The position numbers were made by a program, and so were the translations under genes. From Hedera helix (lineage: Eukaryota > Streptophyta > Magnoliopsida > Apiales > Araliaceae), in NCBI GenBank assembly GCA_947179155.2, contig OX359283.1, positions 12,450,847-12,514,846 of the forward strand: a stretch of DNA of 64,000 nt, written 5' to 3'. Each line of letters opens with the position of its first letter. The stretch's first letter is position 1. The notes beneath the pieces are model-generated. The model saw nothing but the letters and a program-made list of their open reading frames with translations. It was not told the DNA's origin and searched no databases. This document shows positions 21,402 through 34,258 of the stretch, in pieces.

Positions 21402-22560
21402 CGTTGCAGAGACTAAGCAGAAGTAGAAAGCTAAATAAATGATAAGTAATCATGTGCTGGGGAATGAAGTAAAGGTTGCTGCATTAGCCATGTAAACTTA
21501 TAATTTAGCACTGCCTACGGGCAAGCCTATTAAGTTAGTAAGTTGTTACTATGTTCCAGTTCTTAGAAACATTATTTCAGTTCCATGTGATGACAAGGAA
21601 TGTTTTTTTGACATTATAATAATGAACAATCGTTGTTCTGTTTATAATGATAATGTTTTATTTAGAACTGGTTGATTACTTAATAGATTTTGTATACTTG
21701 ACTTATATGAAAAATATTCCAATTTGAACAAACTAAAAACAAATAGATGATATGAATCATACCTTCATGCAATACTGTTAACTCGGTCATGCTAATGAAA
21801 CAGGACTAAAACAAGTTGTATAAAGATAGGCTTTTAGAGCTTTTGATTATGAATCAAATACAACTTGTGAATCTTGTATCATGGATAATATGACTAAATA
21901 TCCATTTAGTGGACATGGAGAGCGAGTTACAGAGTTGTTAGAGATGGTACACACAGTGGTATGTGGGACCTATGACAACAAATGCAAGAAGAGGGTATTC
22001 ATTCATTACTTTCACTAATGATTCTAGATTTTGATATATGTATTTAATGAAATATAAATCCAAATCGTTTGAAACGTTCAAAGAATTCAAAAGTGAAGTA
22101 TAGAAACTAAATGCCAAAAGTATTAAAGTTCTTCGATTAGATCGAGAAGGGAATACTTAAAGCAATAATTTTCTAGATCATCTCAAGCGAAATGGTATTC
22201 TCACAATGGACATAGTGATGATCCATAATGAGTATTACCGATCTTCCAGTATCCTTCTAGGGTTATGTTCTAGAAACGATCGCATATCTACTAAATAAGA
22301 TACCTTCAAATTCCGTCCCTAAGACTTCATATGAGTCATGGATAAGGAGGAAACCAAGTCTTAAGCATGTTAAGATTTGAATTGTTCAGCTTATGTCAAA
22401 AGGTTTGACAAAGATAAGCTAGGGACATGATCTGATAAGTGTAAACTTGTGGGATATCCTAAAGAAAGTTTAGAGTATCACTTCTATAATCCGACTAACT
22501 AAAAGGTGTTTGTTTGAAACACGCTGCCTTATAGGAAAATGAGTTTTTCCTTAAAGGGTT
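21402..22560 (+). pseudogene. Copia-1 protease and integrase
   Basis: Past the solo LTR the frames show a YNLALPTGKPIKLVSCYYVP-like end of protease. They continue with the integrase HHCC region (21770-21900, CESCIMDNMTK) and core (FITFTNDS, KSFETFKEFKSE, IKVLRLDREGEYL). The frame is lost by an extra base near 21965, an in-frame TGA at 22032-22034 and a TAG at 22101-22103. Copia-2 has the same three lesions. The later part (PSNSVPKTSYE, VGYPKE) is legible up to about 22560. Confidence 0.8.
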
Positions 22561-22569
22561 AGTGGGAGT

Positions 22570-23963
22570 AAAATAGATCTTGAAGAAGTTCAAGAACCAC
22601 AAAACACTACAGATAAAATGAAGGAATCTGTACAAGTAGATAAACCTATTGTACCACAACTAAGTCGTAAATCTGGTTTAGGACCGAAGATACCTGAATG
22701 GTATGGATTCATCATAGATGATGATGATAAGGTACGCATCATAGTGGATGATGATCCAGATATATACGATGAGGTATGAGTGTTAGATACTCAAGAGAAA
22801 TGGCTGATGACCATAAAATCCGAAATGGGTCTTTGGAGAAAGACTAAAGCAGATGGCTAGGTGGAGATCTATAAGACCTAATTAGTGGTAAAAAGATTTC
22901 AAACAAGGTCAATGAGTTGACTAAGATGAAATTTTTCACTAGTGAAAATGCATATATCCATTCGGATTTTCACTTGCAGTAACAACTTACTATACAAAAG
23001 GATGTATGTATGATACAACCAAAAGAATTTGTCTCCATATAGATGGAGCAAATCAAGTATGTAAGTTACAACGATCCAATTATGAATTGAAGCAAGTTTC
23101 TCGAAGATGGAACATCCGTTTTGATGAGACAATCAAAAGAGTTTGATTTTATCAAAGACAAGGATGAACCAAGTATGTACAAAGGTTAGTGGGAGTACTG
23201 TGACATTCCTAGTATTATATGTTGATATAATACCAATAAGGAATGACATACCGATGCTACAATCAGTAAAGATGTGGTTGTCTAAAACTTCTCCATTAAG
23301 GACTTGGGAGAAGCGTCTTAACATTCTATTTAGGATAAAGGTCTATAGAGATAGATCATAAAGGATACTCGGCTTAACCCAAGGGACGTACATTGATTCG
23401 TTGAAATGTACTAGACTTGATATTGCTTATGTATAATAAGCAGATATCAGTTTAATTTTGGAGAAGAATATTAGAAAAGAGTTTCTAATGATGGGTCTGA
23501 TATAAAACTAGAGGGTTTGACAAACTCAAGTTTCTTCAGACTAACCAAGATAACAACATATCCGTTTCAGGTAATATGATTACCGTGAGCGGTGCTGCAG
23601 TGTGTTGGAAAAGTTCCAAACAGCAAATTGTTGCTGATTTAGTGATAAAGACATAGTAAATAACTATAAGTGAAGCTGTAAAAGTGATTGTTTGGTTAAA
23701 CAAGTTCTTTACAGAACTTATAATGGTTCCTAACATTAAAGGAGTTTAATTCGCCAAGGAACCTAGGTCTCATCTGAAATCCAAACATGTGTTGCGGCAC
23801 TTTCATATGATTAGATGAATCACTGAAAATGAGACGAAACCATAAAGATGGTAGACTCTTAGAACAACATTACAGATCTATTAACTAAAGCATTTACTAA
23901 GCAATTTGTACGCCACTTAGAGAAGAATGGTATGGGGATACCAAAGGGCGATTGGCTTTAGTG
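22570..23963 (+). pseudogene. Copia-1 reverse transcriptase and RNase H
   Basis: Legible parts are the acidic spacer before RT (22640-22780, DDDDKVRIIVDDDP) and pieces of the fingers and palm. One palm frame has FLVLYVDIIP where the family has YVDD followed by hydrophobic residues, so the second catalytic Asp is lost. RNase H follows (23520-23950: AAVCWKSSKQQIVAD, EPRSHLKSKHVLRHFHMIR). At 23654-23659 two consecutive stops, TAG TAA, fall on the family's E-A-E-Y catalytic motif. RT copies the element RNA, and none of this could work. Confidence 0.85.
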
Positions 23964-23975
23964 CAAGTGGGAGAT
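23964..23975 (+). other. Polypurine tract of Copia-1
   Basis: CAAGTGGGAGAT lies immediately before the 3' LTR start, as is usual for copia elements. Confidence 0.8.
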
Positions 23976-25171
23976 TGAAAGTAGTATGCCCTTAAGCCAA
24001 TCACATTTGATGTGATAAGCATATACTTTGTAATCTTGTTCATTTATTAATAAAAGTATCAAGGCATTTCTTTATTCATGATTAATTACTTGAATTAATC
24101 AAATGGATAAACCCATAGTTTTCGAGCAATGCTTTTAGAACCATGATGAGGATCATGCTAATGAGATCTAAATTCAAGATAGCTCAAAACTAAAATTGTT
24201 CCTAATCGTTGGATCACTAAAAAGGGGATTAGTAGATCCGGATAGATTAGTACATACTATGCTTGCTCTTATGAAGAGGATGATTGATCTCATAATCATT
24301 TGTGTAGAGACACTAAAGCAAGTATGTAGGTGCTTATTAGAGAATAAGTTCACTGAACGTGACTCGCTCAAGGAACACCTAATGGAGTTTTACTCGTCTG
24401 TCAATAGGAGTTCCTTATGTGATAGTCGTACAAGTGATCCTTAGACTTGAGATCATCTTAGTATCTTGTATGTACTAAGTTATACTTTGACATATTCCTT
24501 AAGACCTATTGGTATATCAAAAGATATGATTGGGTATAATAAAGTACACATGGAGATAGATGAATGATCAACAAAGGATCTACCACTTCCAGTAAAGGGA
24601 GAGAATGTCCTATGCGATTCAATAAGTGACAACTCAGAAATCCCTGGCCAGGGTTGAATGAAATTAGAAAGGAGTTTCTAATTTACATTAACTAGAGTTG
24701 TGTATTTGTGAATTGAAATGCATATAATCAAATAAATAAGACTTGACAGAAATTCCGTGTCTTATATTTAATTGAGACATTGTATGGTAGAAGGATTGAA
24801 TTGTACGGTAACTATTTGCTGAAAGGTTCTTTTACGATTAAATGTTGAAATCTATATTATCTGAAAAGTCGACTAATCGCTAAGGGGGCTTACCCTTATT
24901 GTGGAATAATTATTTATTCTGAATTAAAGAGTTAATTCGTAATAAATGAATTAGAATTGTTCTAATTTATTTATTATACAACCGGTTTAATATGGAGAAC
25001 CTAAAGGGTCACACCGCAAAAGACTAATATTTATTTTAGAAGTGGATGGCATAATCGTAATAATAAATTAAGTATATTTAATTTATACTATGATGATAGA
25101 ATAAATTAAATAGCTTAATATTTATAATTTAGTATTTTAGAAATACTAATTATAAATTAATAAGAGGAGTC

Positions 25172-25205
<34 letters not shown>

Positions 25206-25959
25206 TATTATTACTACTAGAATTATTATTTAGTTCCTAAATGGTTTAGGAATTAATTAATAAGTAGTAATATTATTATTAAATAATTAAGTTCCTAAAT
25301 AGTTTTGGAATTATAATTATAATAATAATTAATTAAGTTACTAAATGGTTTAGTAATTAATTAATAAGAAGTACTCTCATTATTAAATAATTAAGTTTCT
25401 AAATGGTTTAGGAGTTGTAATTAATTAATTTAGTTCCTAATTAAATTGGGAATTAAATTAAAACCTTAATCCTAAATAGTTTAGGAGGGTTGACTAGATC
25501 TATAAATAAGAGTAGTCTTATCATAGATCAAGGTTACACACTCTTTCATTAGATTAGTGAGAGTACTCCATAATTCTCTAGATCTAAGAGTTAGAGAGAG
25601 ATAGAGAATTAGGGCTAGCCACCCATGGTTTAAAGAAACCAAGATCCACTTCTTTAATTCATAGATCTCTTGGTGGATCACCTCTAGAGACTCAACACTT
25701 GGGGAGCTAACATTGATCCGTGGAATCTAATCGGTGAATTTGAAGAAGAACATGAAGGATTAAAGGGAGATAAATTTGTACTCGTGGAAGCTTGGTTCTA
25801 CAAAGGTATAAATTCTTTTATCCTTCCTCAATTAATAATAGTCGCATAAGAAAGATCCGGGTTATTGGTTTGTATAAAAAAATTTAAAATATGATTTTAT
25901 TTCTTCTGTTGCGCTTATATAATTTGATTATATGTATGCCAAATTTTTGCAAACCAACA
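23976..25959 (+). repeat. 3' LTR of Copia-1
   Basis: It is 1984 bp and very close to 11633-13607, with a longer ATT run (about 25172-25205). It ends CCAACA, followed by CCTAA, which copies the CCTGA before the 5' LTR with one change. Confidence 0.9.
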
Positions 25960-26545
25960 CCTAAAATCCTCAAGATCACACATATTCATACGTGCAAGTG
26001 ATACGCTTTTATGGATACAATGCAGCGAGAATGTGTCACCTCTTCATTTCCATCTTAATGAAGACTGTAAGAGAATGTATAATCTCTCTCCCTTTCGATT
26101 TAATTTATTCATGGGTGAGCTACAAGATCATTTCCACACACGCTTTGGCTGCAATAAGAAGCATATGAAAATGATTACATCGCTATTATAAGTGAGGCAA
26201 AAAGCAAATAAATCTCTTCGGCAGTTCATGAAGAGCTTCAAAGAAGTAATGCCTGAGATCATCATCTTGGATTTAGTTCAAGTGATGTAATTCCTAACAA
26301 TGTGATTGAATGTAGGTAAGTCCAACTGCTTGATTGAAGAAAACATCCTCAAAGCTCCTCAATCTCTTGTTAAAGCCTATGGGATTGTTGACAAGTTCAT
26401 AGAGATTGAGGAAGCTTTTGCCAATCTTAGGGGCTCTTTGAGAGATGATGATAACTACCACCAGATAAGAGATCCCAGAGGAAATGGAGCCGATCGAAGA
26501 TATGGCATGAGGGAAAGAAAGATGATGGCAGGAAAAAGATGCTAG
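25960..26545 (+). pseudogene. Tat gag, continuation after Copia-1
   Basis: This resumes the capsid domain cut at 11632. Legible blocks are VQVIRFYGYNAARMCHLF, then in another frame FRFNLFMGELQDHFHTRFG, KANKSLRQFMKSFKEVMPE, and an open stretch from 26306 with SLVKAYGIVDKFIEIEEAFANLRGS. These follow the Tat gag pattern (F-x-x-R-F, S-L-R-x-F, and a terminal E-E-A-x-x-x-L). Several stops and frameshifts are present. That the gag frame runs on across the CCTGA/CCTAA duplication is the best proof that Copia-1 inserted here. Confidence 0.8.
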
Positions 26546-27176
26546 CAAAGAAAATGGTGGCAAAAAATATTGCAAAAAAGATCGGCCATAAAACGATAGT
26601 TCCAAAGGTACAGAAAGTACAAATAAAGAGTACACCTCTCTATAGCAGCAGAGCTTAGATAATGAGTACAATCAAGATTGAGCCCTTCTAGAAGAAGTCC
26701 TAAAAATTAGGGTATGTATTAGACAAGAGAATAGGATCAAGTACTACTATTACCATTAGGCGCAGGGCCATGGTATCGAGGATTATTACCAACTAGAGGA
26801 CTTCTTCAAGGACTAGGTTCAGATGGGAAACTTGTATTGTTACCTGGCAGGGAGAGGTAAACGATCTGCCTTTGACTGAATTATGCCATCCTTTTTAGCA
26901 CTGAGAGGAATTGTAGATGTTATAACTGATGAATCCATAATAGCTCTGTTTAACAAGAAGATAAAAAATTATGCGAGTATTGTTCTTTAGGTGTTCGAAC
27001 AATTGAAGAAATTTAAAACTGATCCCATCATTTTCACTAATGAGAATTACCAGTCAAGCATAATTATACCACACGATAACGCATTAGTAGTAATTGTGCA
27101 GGTCGGCTTCATAGATGTGTGGAAAATACTCGTCGATAATGGGAGTTCAGTTAACGTGCTCTATATGCATGCCAAC
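26546..27176 (+). pseudogene. Tat gag C-terminus and aspartic protease, truncated
   Basis: A YYYH...GHGIEDYYQLEDFF segment (about 26740-26815) corresponds to the Y-C-x-x-H-x-x-x-G-H-x-T-x-x-C region of Tat gag. The protease frame from 26991 has IIPHDNALVV and ILVDNGSSVNVLYM, with the D-N-G version of the catalytic triad. It is cut at 27176 a few residues after the active site, where a chromovirus LTR begins. The rest of protease and most of RT are not found anywhere in the window. Confidence 0.8.
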
Positions 27177-28369
27177 TGTGACGACCCCAAATCCGAGTTC
27201 CATAACCTCGGGTTTGGTTATTTATGGTACAATACTAAATAACATCTAAAATATAATATTTAATTAAACATCGCAAAATAATACATAAAGTTTCTTATAA
27301 AAAGGCTACAATCCCAAGGTCGACTAACTTTAACATAACAATATATATCTTAAGGGATTAAAAAAGATTTACAAAAGAAATTAAATGGAAGAAATTAATT
27401 TAACATGCACTAAACTATTTTACACTTTCGTTTTTCCCTTGCCTTTGTCCACTTTGGAGCATTCGAGCTTAGTTGAAAAATAAGTCATGATATAACAATA
27501 ATGAACAACTAGCTTTCCCAACAAGTTTAAGAACAGATATTAGGAGATATATCATGCTTGAATGGGAAATAGCATCAAGTGTCACAACAATAGATGATAA
27601 TTGTGAAAGAACAAGAATCAATTTTCAATAAAAGAATAGATTGACTCTTTACTGCTGAGTGGCCTCTAAGTACCATGAACTGTTACTAAAGGTAGAACAG
27701 ACATATATATATGACACCTTGATAGTTTTGTACGCGAAGGGATCAACCTCTTCTATCCTATGTATATGCATAACATTCAGACATCTTGCGCAAGTTCGGT
27801 CCCGAATATAATTCCCCTTGTATATGGTTGTTCGTTCTTAGTCTTACCATAAAAATCTTCATCAACCAATGGTTTGGATAAGCTTTTAAAATATTCAATT
27901 TGATGAATTTAAATATGCATTGTCAAGCTAAATAAATTAGCTTAGACATTCTTAAACAATTCTTGAATTAATGAACTATAAAGCTTGCAAATGCACGAAG
28001 TGTGAATACAATAATAATATTGATGTGGAATAACTTTAAATAATTAAACCACCTAAAGCTCTGGCAAATAAATACAAGTGTTAATTGAATAAAATTAAAG
28101 AATTTGCTCAATATAAAATTTCAATAAGATTAAGGAACTTACAAAAATAAATACAAGTTAAGGGTCAGAGAACTTGCCTCGTTTGTTGTCTACTACTGAC
28201 CAATTCAATTTACTATCTTTTGAATAGACCTAACAATTTATCAAGTTAATCTTTAAATTAGTATCATATATACATTCATATGATAACCTCTATACATATT
28301 ACACCTCTAACACTTAACCAAATAATTATATAGTTAAGGGTATATAAATACTTAAAAAATATTATCATC

Positions 28370-28920
28370 ACTTGATAATATTTTATTCAAATAAAACCTA
28401 TATTAATTATTTAATATAGTTCAAAATATAATCTAATATTATTAATAATCTAATAATATTTAATTATTCTTGTAATATTATTAATTATTTAATAATATTT
28501 TATTTTTCATATAATATAATTAATCGTTTAATAATATTTTATTCATATTCTAATATTTTTAATCATTTAATAATTCTTTATTACCTTATTAATATTAGTA
28601 ATTATTTAATAATATTTTATTCATATTCTAGTATTATTAATCATTTAACAATATATTAATCCTTATATAATATTATTAATCATTTAATAATATATTAATC
28701 CTTATCTAATATTATTAATCATTTAATAATATTTTATTCATATTCTAATATTATTAACTATTTAATAATATTTTATTCATTTTCTAATATTATTAATTAT
28801 TTAATAATACTTTATTGACTTTATAATATTATTAATCCATTAATAATATTTCATTCATTTTATAACATTTTATTAATTTATTTATATTGTTAATTCTTTA
28901 ATAATATTTATCATCTTTTA
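28370..28920. repeat. 39-bp AT-rich tandem array in the chromovirus 3' LTR
   Basis: Repeats of the type AATATTATTAATCATTTAATAATATTTTATTC, partly diverged, lie downstream of the LTR TATA box on the minus strand. The counterpart in the 5' LTR is at 40245-40750. Confidence 0.75.
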
Positions 28921-29059
28921 CCTATTAATTTAACTTCCATAATGTTTAAATTAATTTTATTGGATCCAAAAATAATAAAATAATTTGCAAAATATTTTTG
29001 ATTTTTTAACCAGACCCGACCCAACCTGGTCCGAAATTAATTTTTCAAATTGTCTGTTT

Positions 29060-29172
29060 CACTGCTACGACGATGACTTGTAGAAAGTTTCACCGCTGCG
29101 GCGGTGGTTTAATTTTTAATCACAAGGTGTTTCACCGCTGCGGCGGTGGGACCTACCGCTGCGACGATAGGT
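29060..29172. repeat. GC-rich near-palindromes, chromovirus 3' LTR
   Basis: ACCGCTGCGGCGGT occurs twice (29092-29105, 29134-29147) with related words on both sides (ACTGCTACGACGAT, ACCGCTGCGACGAT). The same block is at 40865-41000 in the other LTR with many differences. Confidence 0.75.
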
Positions 29173-31142
29173 CTGTTTTTTAAAACCCTAATTTTCCAAC
29201 TTTAATTTCTTTGGTTCCAACTTACATAAAATAAAATCTACACATCCAAATGACATCAAATTAATGTTGTTATCTTCTTACCTTCTTGCTTTACAACATT
29301 TCATGGTTCGAACACATTTTTGAAAATGTTTTGACATAAAATTTAAGATCGAACCACCCAGGGTTTTAAAATCGACATGTTTTGCGGTAAGAGCCATAAC
29401 TTCTTTGTTTTTTCATATTTTTGAGAGATTGAAGTTGTGTTGTCTTCATAACTCATACATACAACTTTCTAGCCCTAGAAATCACATATCTAACTTGTAC
29501 ATTTCAAACTACCACATTAAATAACACATACGCAACTAGGGTTTTACCGGTAAAACACAATATGAACTTTTCTTCTAATTCTTTGCCTACCACACATACA
29601 AATACATGATTAAATATATTAAATCATGAATCTACCAATATATCATAGTTTTAGACTTCTAGTTCATCAAAATAACTTTTGATCAGTTAAAAATACTTTT
29701 TGACCATAAAAGACATATATAGACAACAAAAATGAACTAAGAAGGAGATAAAGCACTTTTGAACCTTATGCTCTTAGATGCTATTCTTGTCTTGGCAATG
29801 AACTTAGCTAGAGACTCCAACTTGGCTACTTGATGTACACTCCTAGAGTAGTGCTTCTCAAGTTCTCAATATCTCTCTAGCTTCTCTTTTAAAATTCTAG
29901 AATTTTTCTCTCTAGAAAAGGAATAATGAGCATACTCTTCTCCACACAATAGAAGCTTTTATTTATAACCAAGAGTTATCATCCAAAATGTAGACAAACA
30001 CAATCTATATCTCTACTTATTTACTAGCTTATCTTATCTGCATAATTCAAATTTAGCTAAATTTTAGGAATTTTCTTACACGAAGGACTTGAGTTGGAAG
30101 GAGTTGGTAGCTTGGCTCAACAACTCTTGTACTCTTGGACGAAAAAATAAGCAACATAAAATTTGAAATCCACCCCAAGTGACCGGTCAAATAGCCTTTT
30201 TCCCTTTAATTTTGATTTATTTTTATTGTTATTATGTACATATATGTAAGACCCCGAATTTTAGGAAATGCAAAATTTAATTTTTCTTCGTATATATTTT
30301 CTCTAAAACAGTAAGTGGTTAAATTGACAAAATTAAAAGTTAAGGATGTTATGTACAAATTTTATTACGATGGACAATATTCGTTTGGTCGGGAAATATT
30401 CGTTTTGTCGGGGAATATTCGGGTCGTACGACGGTGCTGAAATAACTAATCATTGGTGGACCCCACAACAGAATATTTGTCGGATAGAAAAAATGACAAA
30501 AGTAACATTTTAAAAAAAAATAGTCAACGGTGTTATCACTTTTAATTGTTAAAATACCGGTGATAAAATAATAGTAGCATATGGAATTTTATGATATTTT
30601 ACTGTAGCACACGGTATTTTACAGTAGTACACGGTATTGCACATTATCTCATATTATTGATCTGATAACGTTGTCATTGCACAGTATTCATCAATAATTG
30701 TTGTTACACAGTATTTTCCATTATTGATTCAATAATTGTCATTACACTGTATTTTATATCATTTAACCAATAATTGTTATTGCACTGTATGTTAAAATTA
30801 TTGAACCAAATAATTGTCACAGTAGCAAATACACAGTAATTTATATTATTAAATTAATAATAATTTGTAACGTGTTTATTACATTATTATTGAATTATTG
30901 TTGTAGCATTATTTTATTTTATATGCAGGACCCACAAGAAGAAAAATAAAAAAATAAATAAAAATTAATTAATTATTATTTTATGTGAAAAGTAATGTGA
31001 ATAGTATGTGGACCTACTGTGAGACCCACATGAAATATGAAAAATATGGGAATGGGTTGGTGAAGGAGGATGCGTACTGAAATTTTCAGGCTGGTGTGCA
31101 GTACGCCAGCCACCTACCACTGCATAGTAACTTCTTTTATCC

Positions 31143-31150
31143 TATAAATA
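31143..31150 (+). promoter_or_regulatory. TATA box of the inserted LTR
   Basis: TATAAATA in the context ATCCTATAAATAACTTGC, about 0.9 kb from the LTR start. Confidence 0.5.
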
Positions 31151-31737
31151 ACTTGCTTAGCTGAATAGAAAAATCACACCTAAAACATACAATTTTTCTA
31201 TAAGTATTTTATGAGTTTTCTTTGAGAATAGTAAGGTTATCTTGAGTTTTTTTAAAGCCAAAAGGAGTGCAGAAAATTTTCAAATAAATCTTTTATTAAA
31301 GAGTAGTAATTTCATAAATTCCTATTTTTCACGGTATTCACAAATCTTCCTTTAGAAGACTCTTCTTTAAGAAGATTCATTTTTAAAAGCTTTCTTTGGA
31401 AGATTTATTTTGGAATATTATTTTAAAAACTATTTTAAATTTGTTATATTATACTACAAAAATTATGTTAAATATATATAATTTTGATAGTTTATATTAT
31501 ACGAGTTATCGTACACTTTGAAATTTATATATGGTAATTACTAATTTCATTATAAATATATAGGTTGATCAACCTCATTTTTATCAATATCCAGTCACCA
31601 GATAAGGTAAGGGATGTCATTTTCTTTCATATTCTTAAACTTATTACTGTAAGGGATTATCATTCTTTGATTATCCAAAATAATATTGTCTCATTCTTAC
31701 TTATAAGATGTGTCATTTATTTCCATGTATTAAATTG

Positions 31738-31940
31738 TGGGAATAACCTTACAGCGCAGATTACCGCTTGTTGGTGAATAACCTTTCGTATTCATTCCTT
31801 ATTAATCTCTCAGAATAACCTTACCGCGCAGATTACCGCCTGTTTTGTGAATAACTCTTCGTATTCAAATTTTATTAAATTGTGGGAATAACCTTACTGC
31901 GCGAATTACCGCCTGTTGGTGAATAACCCTTTGTAAATTT
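31738..31940. repeat. Three tandem copies, about 72-bp period
   Basis: GAATAACCTTAC followed by GCGCAGATTACCGCCTGTT and GTGAATAAC recurs from 31741, 31813 and 31886. The copies differ at several positions. They lie in the transcribed part of the LTR. Confidence 0.8.
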
Positions 31941-33062
31941 CTTATTTGTCTCTTGTGAAAATAATTTGTCTACACGAATTATCACATGACACTTTTATTC
32001 CATATTTGTTTGTAATATCATTTTCTTTCATATTCGTAAGTGATATTATTTTCCTTTATACTCATAAGGGATACCATCTTTTTCATCTTCCATTATTCAA
32101 ACTTACTATAGTAAGGGATATTATTTGTTTTATACCCTTAACTTACTATGGTAAGTACTATTTGGTAAAGTTTCCTGAAATGATTATATGTTCCTTAATA
32201 GTTTGTGCTTCATCTAATATCATTTCAATTGAACCTTCCTATTTTTCTAAACATTTCTATTGAACTATAACCGTTATTCTAAATTGTGGATCTTGAATTT
32301 CATTTTTGAATTTCACTCCACATCATGTTGACAATTTGAACATTATTTGAATCTACACAAAGTAAACTTCTGATACTTATTGTTTATCCTGTTTCTTCTG
32401 TTTATTATTTGTATCACTGTTATTTGTACTAATCATCAAGAATCAAGCTGTTGTGAATATTTGTGGCTGGGGGCACAGATGCGATATAATTGTTGAACAA
32501 ATGATAGGTTAAAAGCGATATAATAGGTTAAAGACGATACATCTGTTCGGTGTCTTTTATGACACGTGGTGAATGTTCTCTTTGGCCCGTAGTGCAAAGA
32601 TGAACTGTTGTTTGATATGATTATGACCAACACTTTGACTACCTATTGGGCTCCACTTTGATCTTAGGAATTAAATATGTTGGACTCATTCATTTAATTT
32701 GTTTGGGCTCAATTTAATTATTCTATTGGGCTATCATTAAATAACGTATGTTACATTTAATTAAATAAAGCATTAGGCTAATTTAATTATTACATGGATC
32801 AAGGTTTAAATTAATTACATGGACTATTAGGTAAATTTATTTGACCTAGTTTAATATCTCATTTGAACTTATAATATAATCCAATTAGACTTGCTTTAAT
32901 TAATTATATCACTTTGCTTCATTACTTTAAATAAATATACACATACACAAGTATATTCATTCAATTATTTAATGCACAATTAATTAGTACACAAATTTTC
33001 ATTCATTGCTAATTATTTAATCATTATAATTACAATGACAAATAGAATTCGTGCTGATTATA

Positions 33063-33074
33063 TTCTGCCCCCTT
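33063..33074 (-). other. Polypurine tract of the chromovirus
   Basis: The minus strand reads AAGGGGGCAGAA directly before the 3' LTR. This fixes the orientation of the element together with the primer site at 38947-38957. Confidence 0.75.
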
Positions 33075-33114
33075 ATAAAAATTATGTCCTCATAATTATA
33101 AATTTAAGGCTACT

Positions 33115-33331
33115 AAAAAGGATGAGGATAAATACTTCTTATCTTTTCTTCAAGCTCTCACGTAGCTTCCTCAGCGTTGTGGTTCCTTCAAAGGACTTTG
33201 ACAGAATGTATAACCTTATTTCATAATTTTTTCTCTTTCCTATCTAATATATGGATAGGAATCTCTTCATATGAAAAGTCTTTTTCAACTTGTATTAGCT
33301 CATAGGATATAACGTGCTTGTAATCAAACTT
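33115..33331 (-). pseudogene. Chromodomain remnant at the end of integrase
   Basis: After the stop at 33331 the same minus-strand frame continues with VEKDFSYEEIPIHILDRKEK, VIHSVKVL, RNHNAEEAT and ELEEKIRSIYPH. This is the tail of Del/Tekay integrases, where a divergent chromodomain ends in a W-R-N-H-x-x-E-E-A-T-W-E-L-E pattern. The conserved tryptophans are replaced by stops. In active elements the domain directs integration to heterochromatin. Confidence 0.7.
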
Positions 33332-34258
33332 TTATAGTCGCAACACTGATACATGAAACACATTGTGGATATGCCCCAGTTCAAGAGGTAGAGCTACCTC
33401 GTACGCCACTTCACCTACTCTCTTCAATATTTTGAACGATCCTATGAACCTTGAACTCAGCTTCCCTTTCTTCCCAAATCGGATCTTCCCTTTCCAAGGA
33501 GACACCTTCATAAACACAAAACTCCTTACTTTGAAATCTCGCTTTTGTCGATGTGGATCTGCATATTTCTTTTGTCGGTTTTGAGCTGCTACTAGCCGAG
33601 CTCTTATTATTCTGATAATTTCTACAGTCTTTTGAATCAATTTCGGCCCCAACAGTTGACGTTCTCCTACCTCATCCCAACATAAAGGTGTTCTACATTT
33701 TCTCCCATATAAAGCTTCGTAAGGCGGCATGCCTATGGTCGTATGATAAGTATTATTATATGCAAACTCAACTAATGGTAGATGGTCTTCCAAACTGCCC
33801 TTGAAATCCATTACACATGCTTTGAGCATATCTTTTAAGGTCTGAATTGATCTCTCGCTTTGCCCATCCGTCTGCGGACGATACGTTGTACTTATTCTTA
33901 ATTGAATTCCCATTATTTTCTAAAGACTCTTCCAAAATTTTGACATGAAGCGCGAATCTCTGTCTGACACAATTGATACTGACATTCCATGTCTTGAAAC
34001 TATCTCTTTAATATACAATTTTGCTAATTGATTCAAGCTGAATTTAATCTTGATCGGCAAAAAGTGCACTGACTTTGTTAGTCGATCTACAATTACCCAT
34101 ATAACGTCGTATCCCTTCTATGTTGCTAGAAGTCCTACCACAAAGTCCATCGTGATATGCTCTCATTTCCATTTAGGAATCTCTAACGGCTGTAATAATC
34201 TACACAATCTCTGATGTTCTGCATTTACCCTTTGACAAGTTAGGCATCAGCTGACACA
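33332..34258 (-). pseudogene. Chromovirus integrase, catalytic core and C-terminus
   Basis: The C-terminal frame 33332-33913 (193 aa) is open: YRPQTDGQSERSIQTLKDML with the catalytic Glu, FAYNNTYHTTIGMPPYEALYG, and GKLSSRFIGSFKILKRVGEV with HIHNVFHVSVL. The first part of the core lies upstream at 33914-34258, in the same direction but with stops. It contains HITMDFVVGL, VDRLTKSVHF (first Asp) and VSDRDSRF (second Asp). All three D, D, E residues can be recognised. Integrase would insert the cDNA; the stops make this copy inactive. Confidence 0.85.

Larger units (their letters stand above)
11633..25959 (+). mobile_element. Copia-1: Ty1/copia element, defective, with an internal solo LTR
   Basis: LTRs of about 1.98 kb at 11633-13607 and 23976-25959 begin TGAAAGTAGT and end CCAACA. 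The flanks CCTGA (11628-11632) and CCTAA (25960-25964) are a target duplication with one mismatch, and the interrupted Tat gag continues across it. Inside are a Met-tRNA primer site, a 2.3-kb leader, gag, protease, integrase, RT and RNase H in copia order, then a polypurine tract. A 4.6-kb gypsy solo LTR interrupts the gag-protease border. All coding parts carry stops, although the two LTRs still match closely with a few dozen differences by eye. Confidence 0.9.
30245..32624 (+). mobile_element. LTR-like insertion inside the chromovirus 3' LTR
   Basis: The block begins TGTAAGACCCCGAATTTT, a typical gypsy LTR 5' end, preceded by ATATA. The undisturbed sequence is seen in the other LTR, where 42080 runs through a TA repeat to TTGACCAACAC. 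A TATA box lies at 31143-31150 in plus orientation, and a three-copy 72-bp repeat lies downstream. No coding region is present. The right end (GATTATGA before CCAACAC) does not show the expected CA, and no duplication is visible. Part of the end may be lost or the last about 180 bp may have another origin. Confidence 0.65.
27177..33062 (-). repeat. 3' LTR of the chromovirus, with an insertion
   Basis: Net length is about 3.5 kb without the block at 30245-32624. It matches 38961-42556 along its length, including the AT-rich array (about 28370-28920), the GC-rich block (29060-29172) and the TATA box (minus strand TTATAAATAAAAG near 29960-29972). Its U3 end reads TATAATCAGC where the other LTR has TGTAATGACC, so this terminus has decayed. 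Confidence 0.85.

Noticed and set aside
32436..32633. 65-codon minus-strand ORF near the end of the LTR-like block
   Set aside because: It spans the insertion border and shows no known domain.
27177..33062. Plus-strand LTR reading of TGTGACGACCCC starts
   Set aside because: The primer site at 38947-38957, polypurine tract at 33063-33074 and gag-pol direction all show that these are minus-strand LTR 3' ends.
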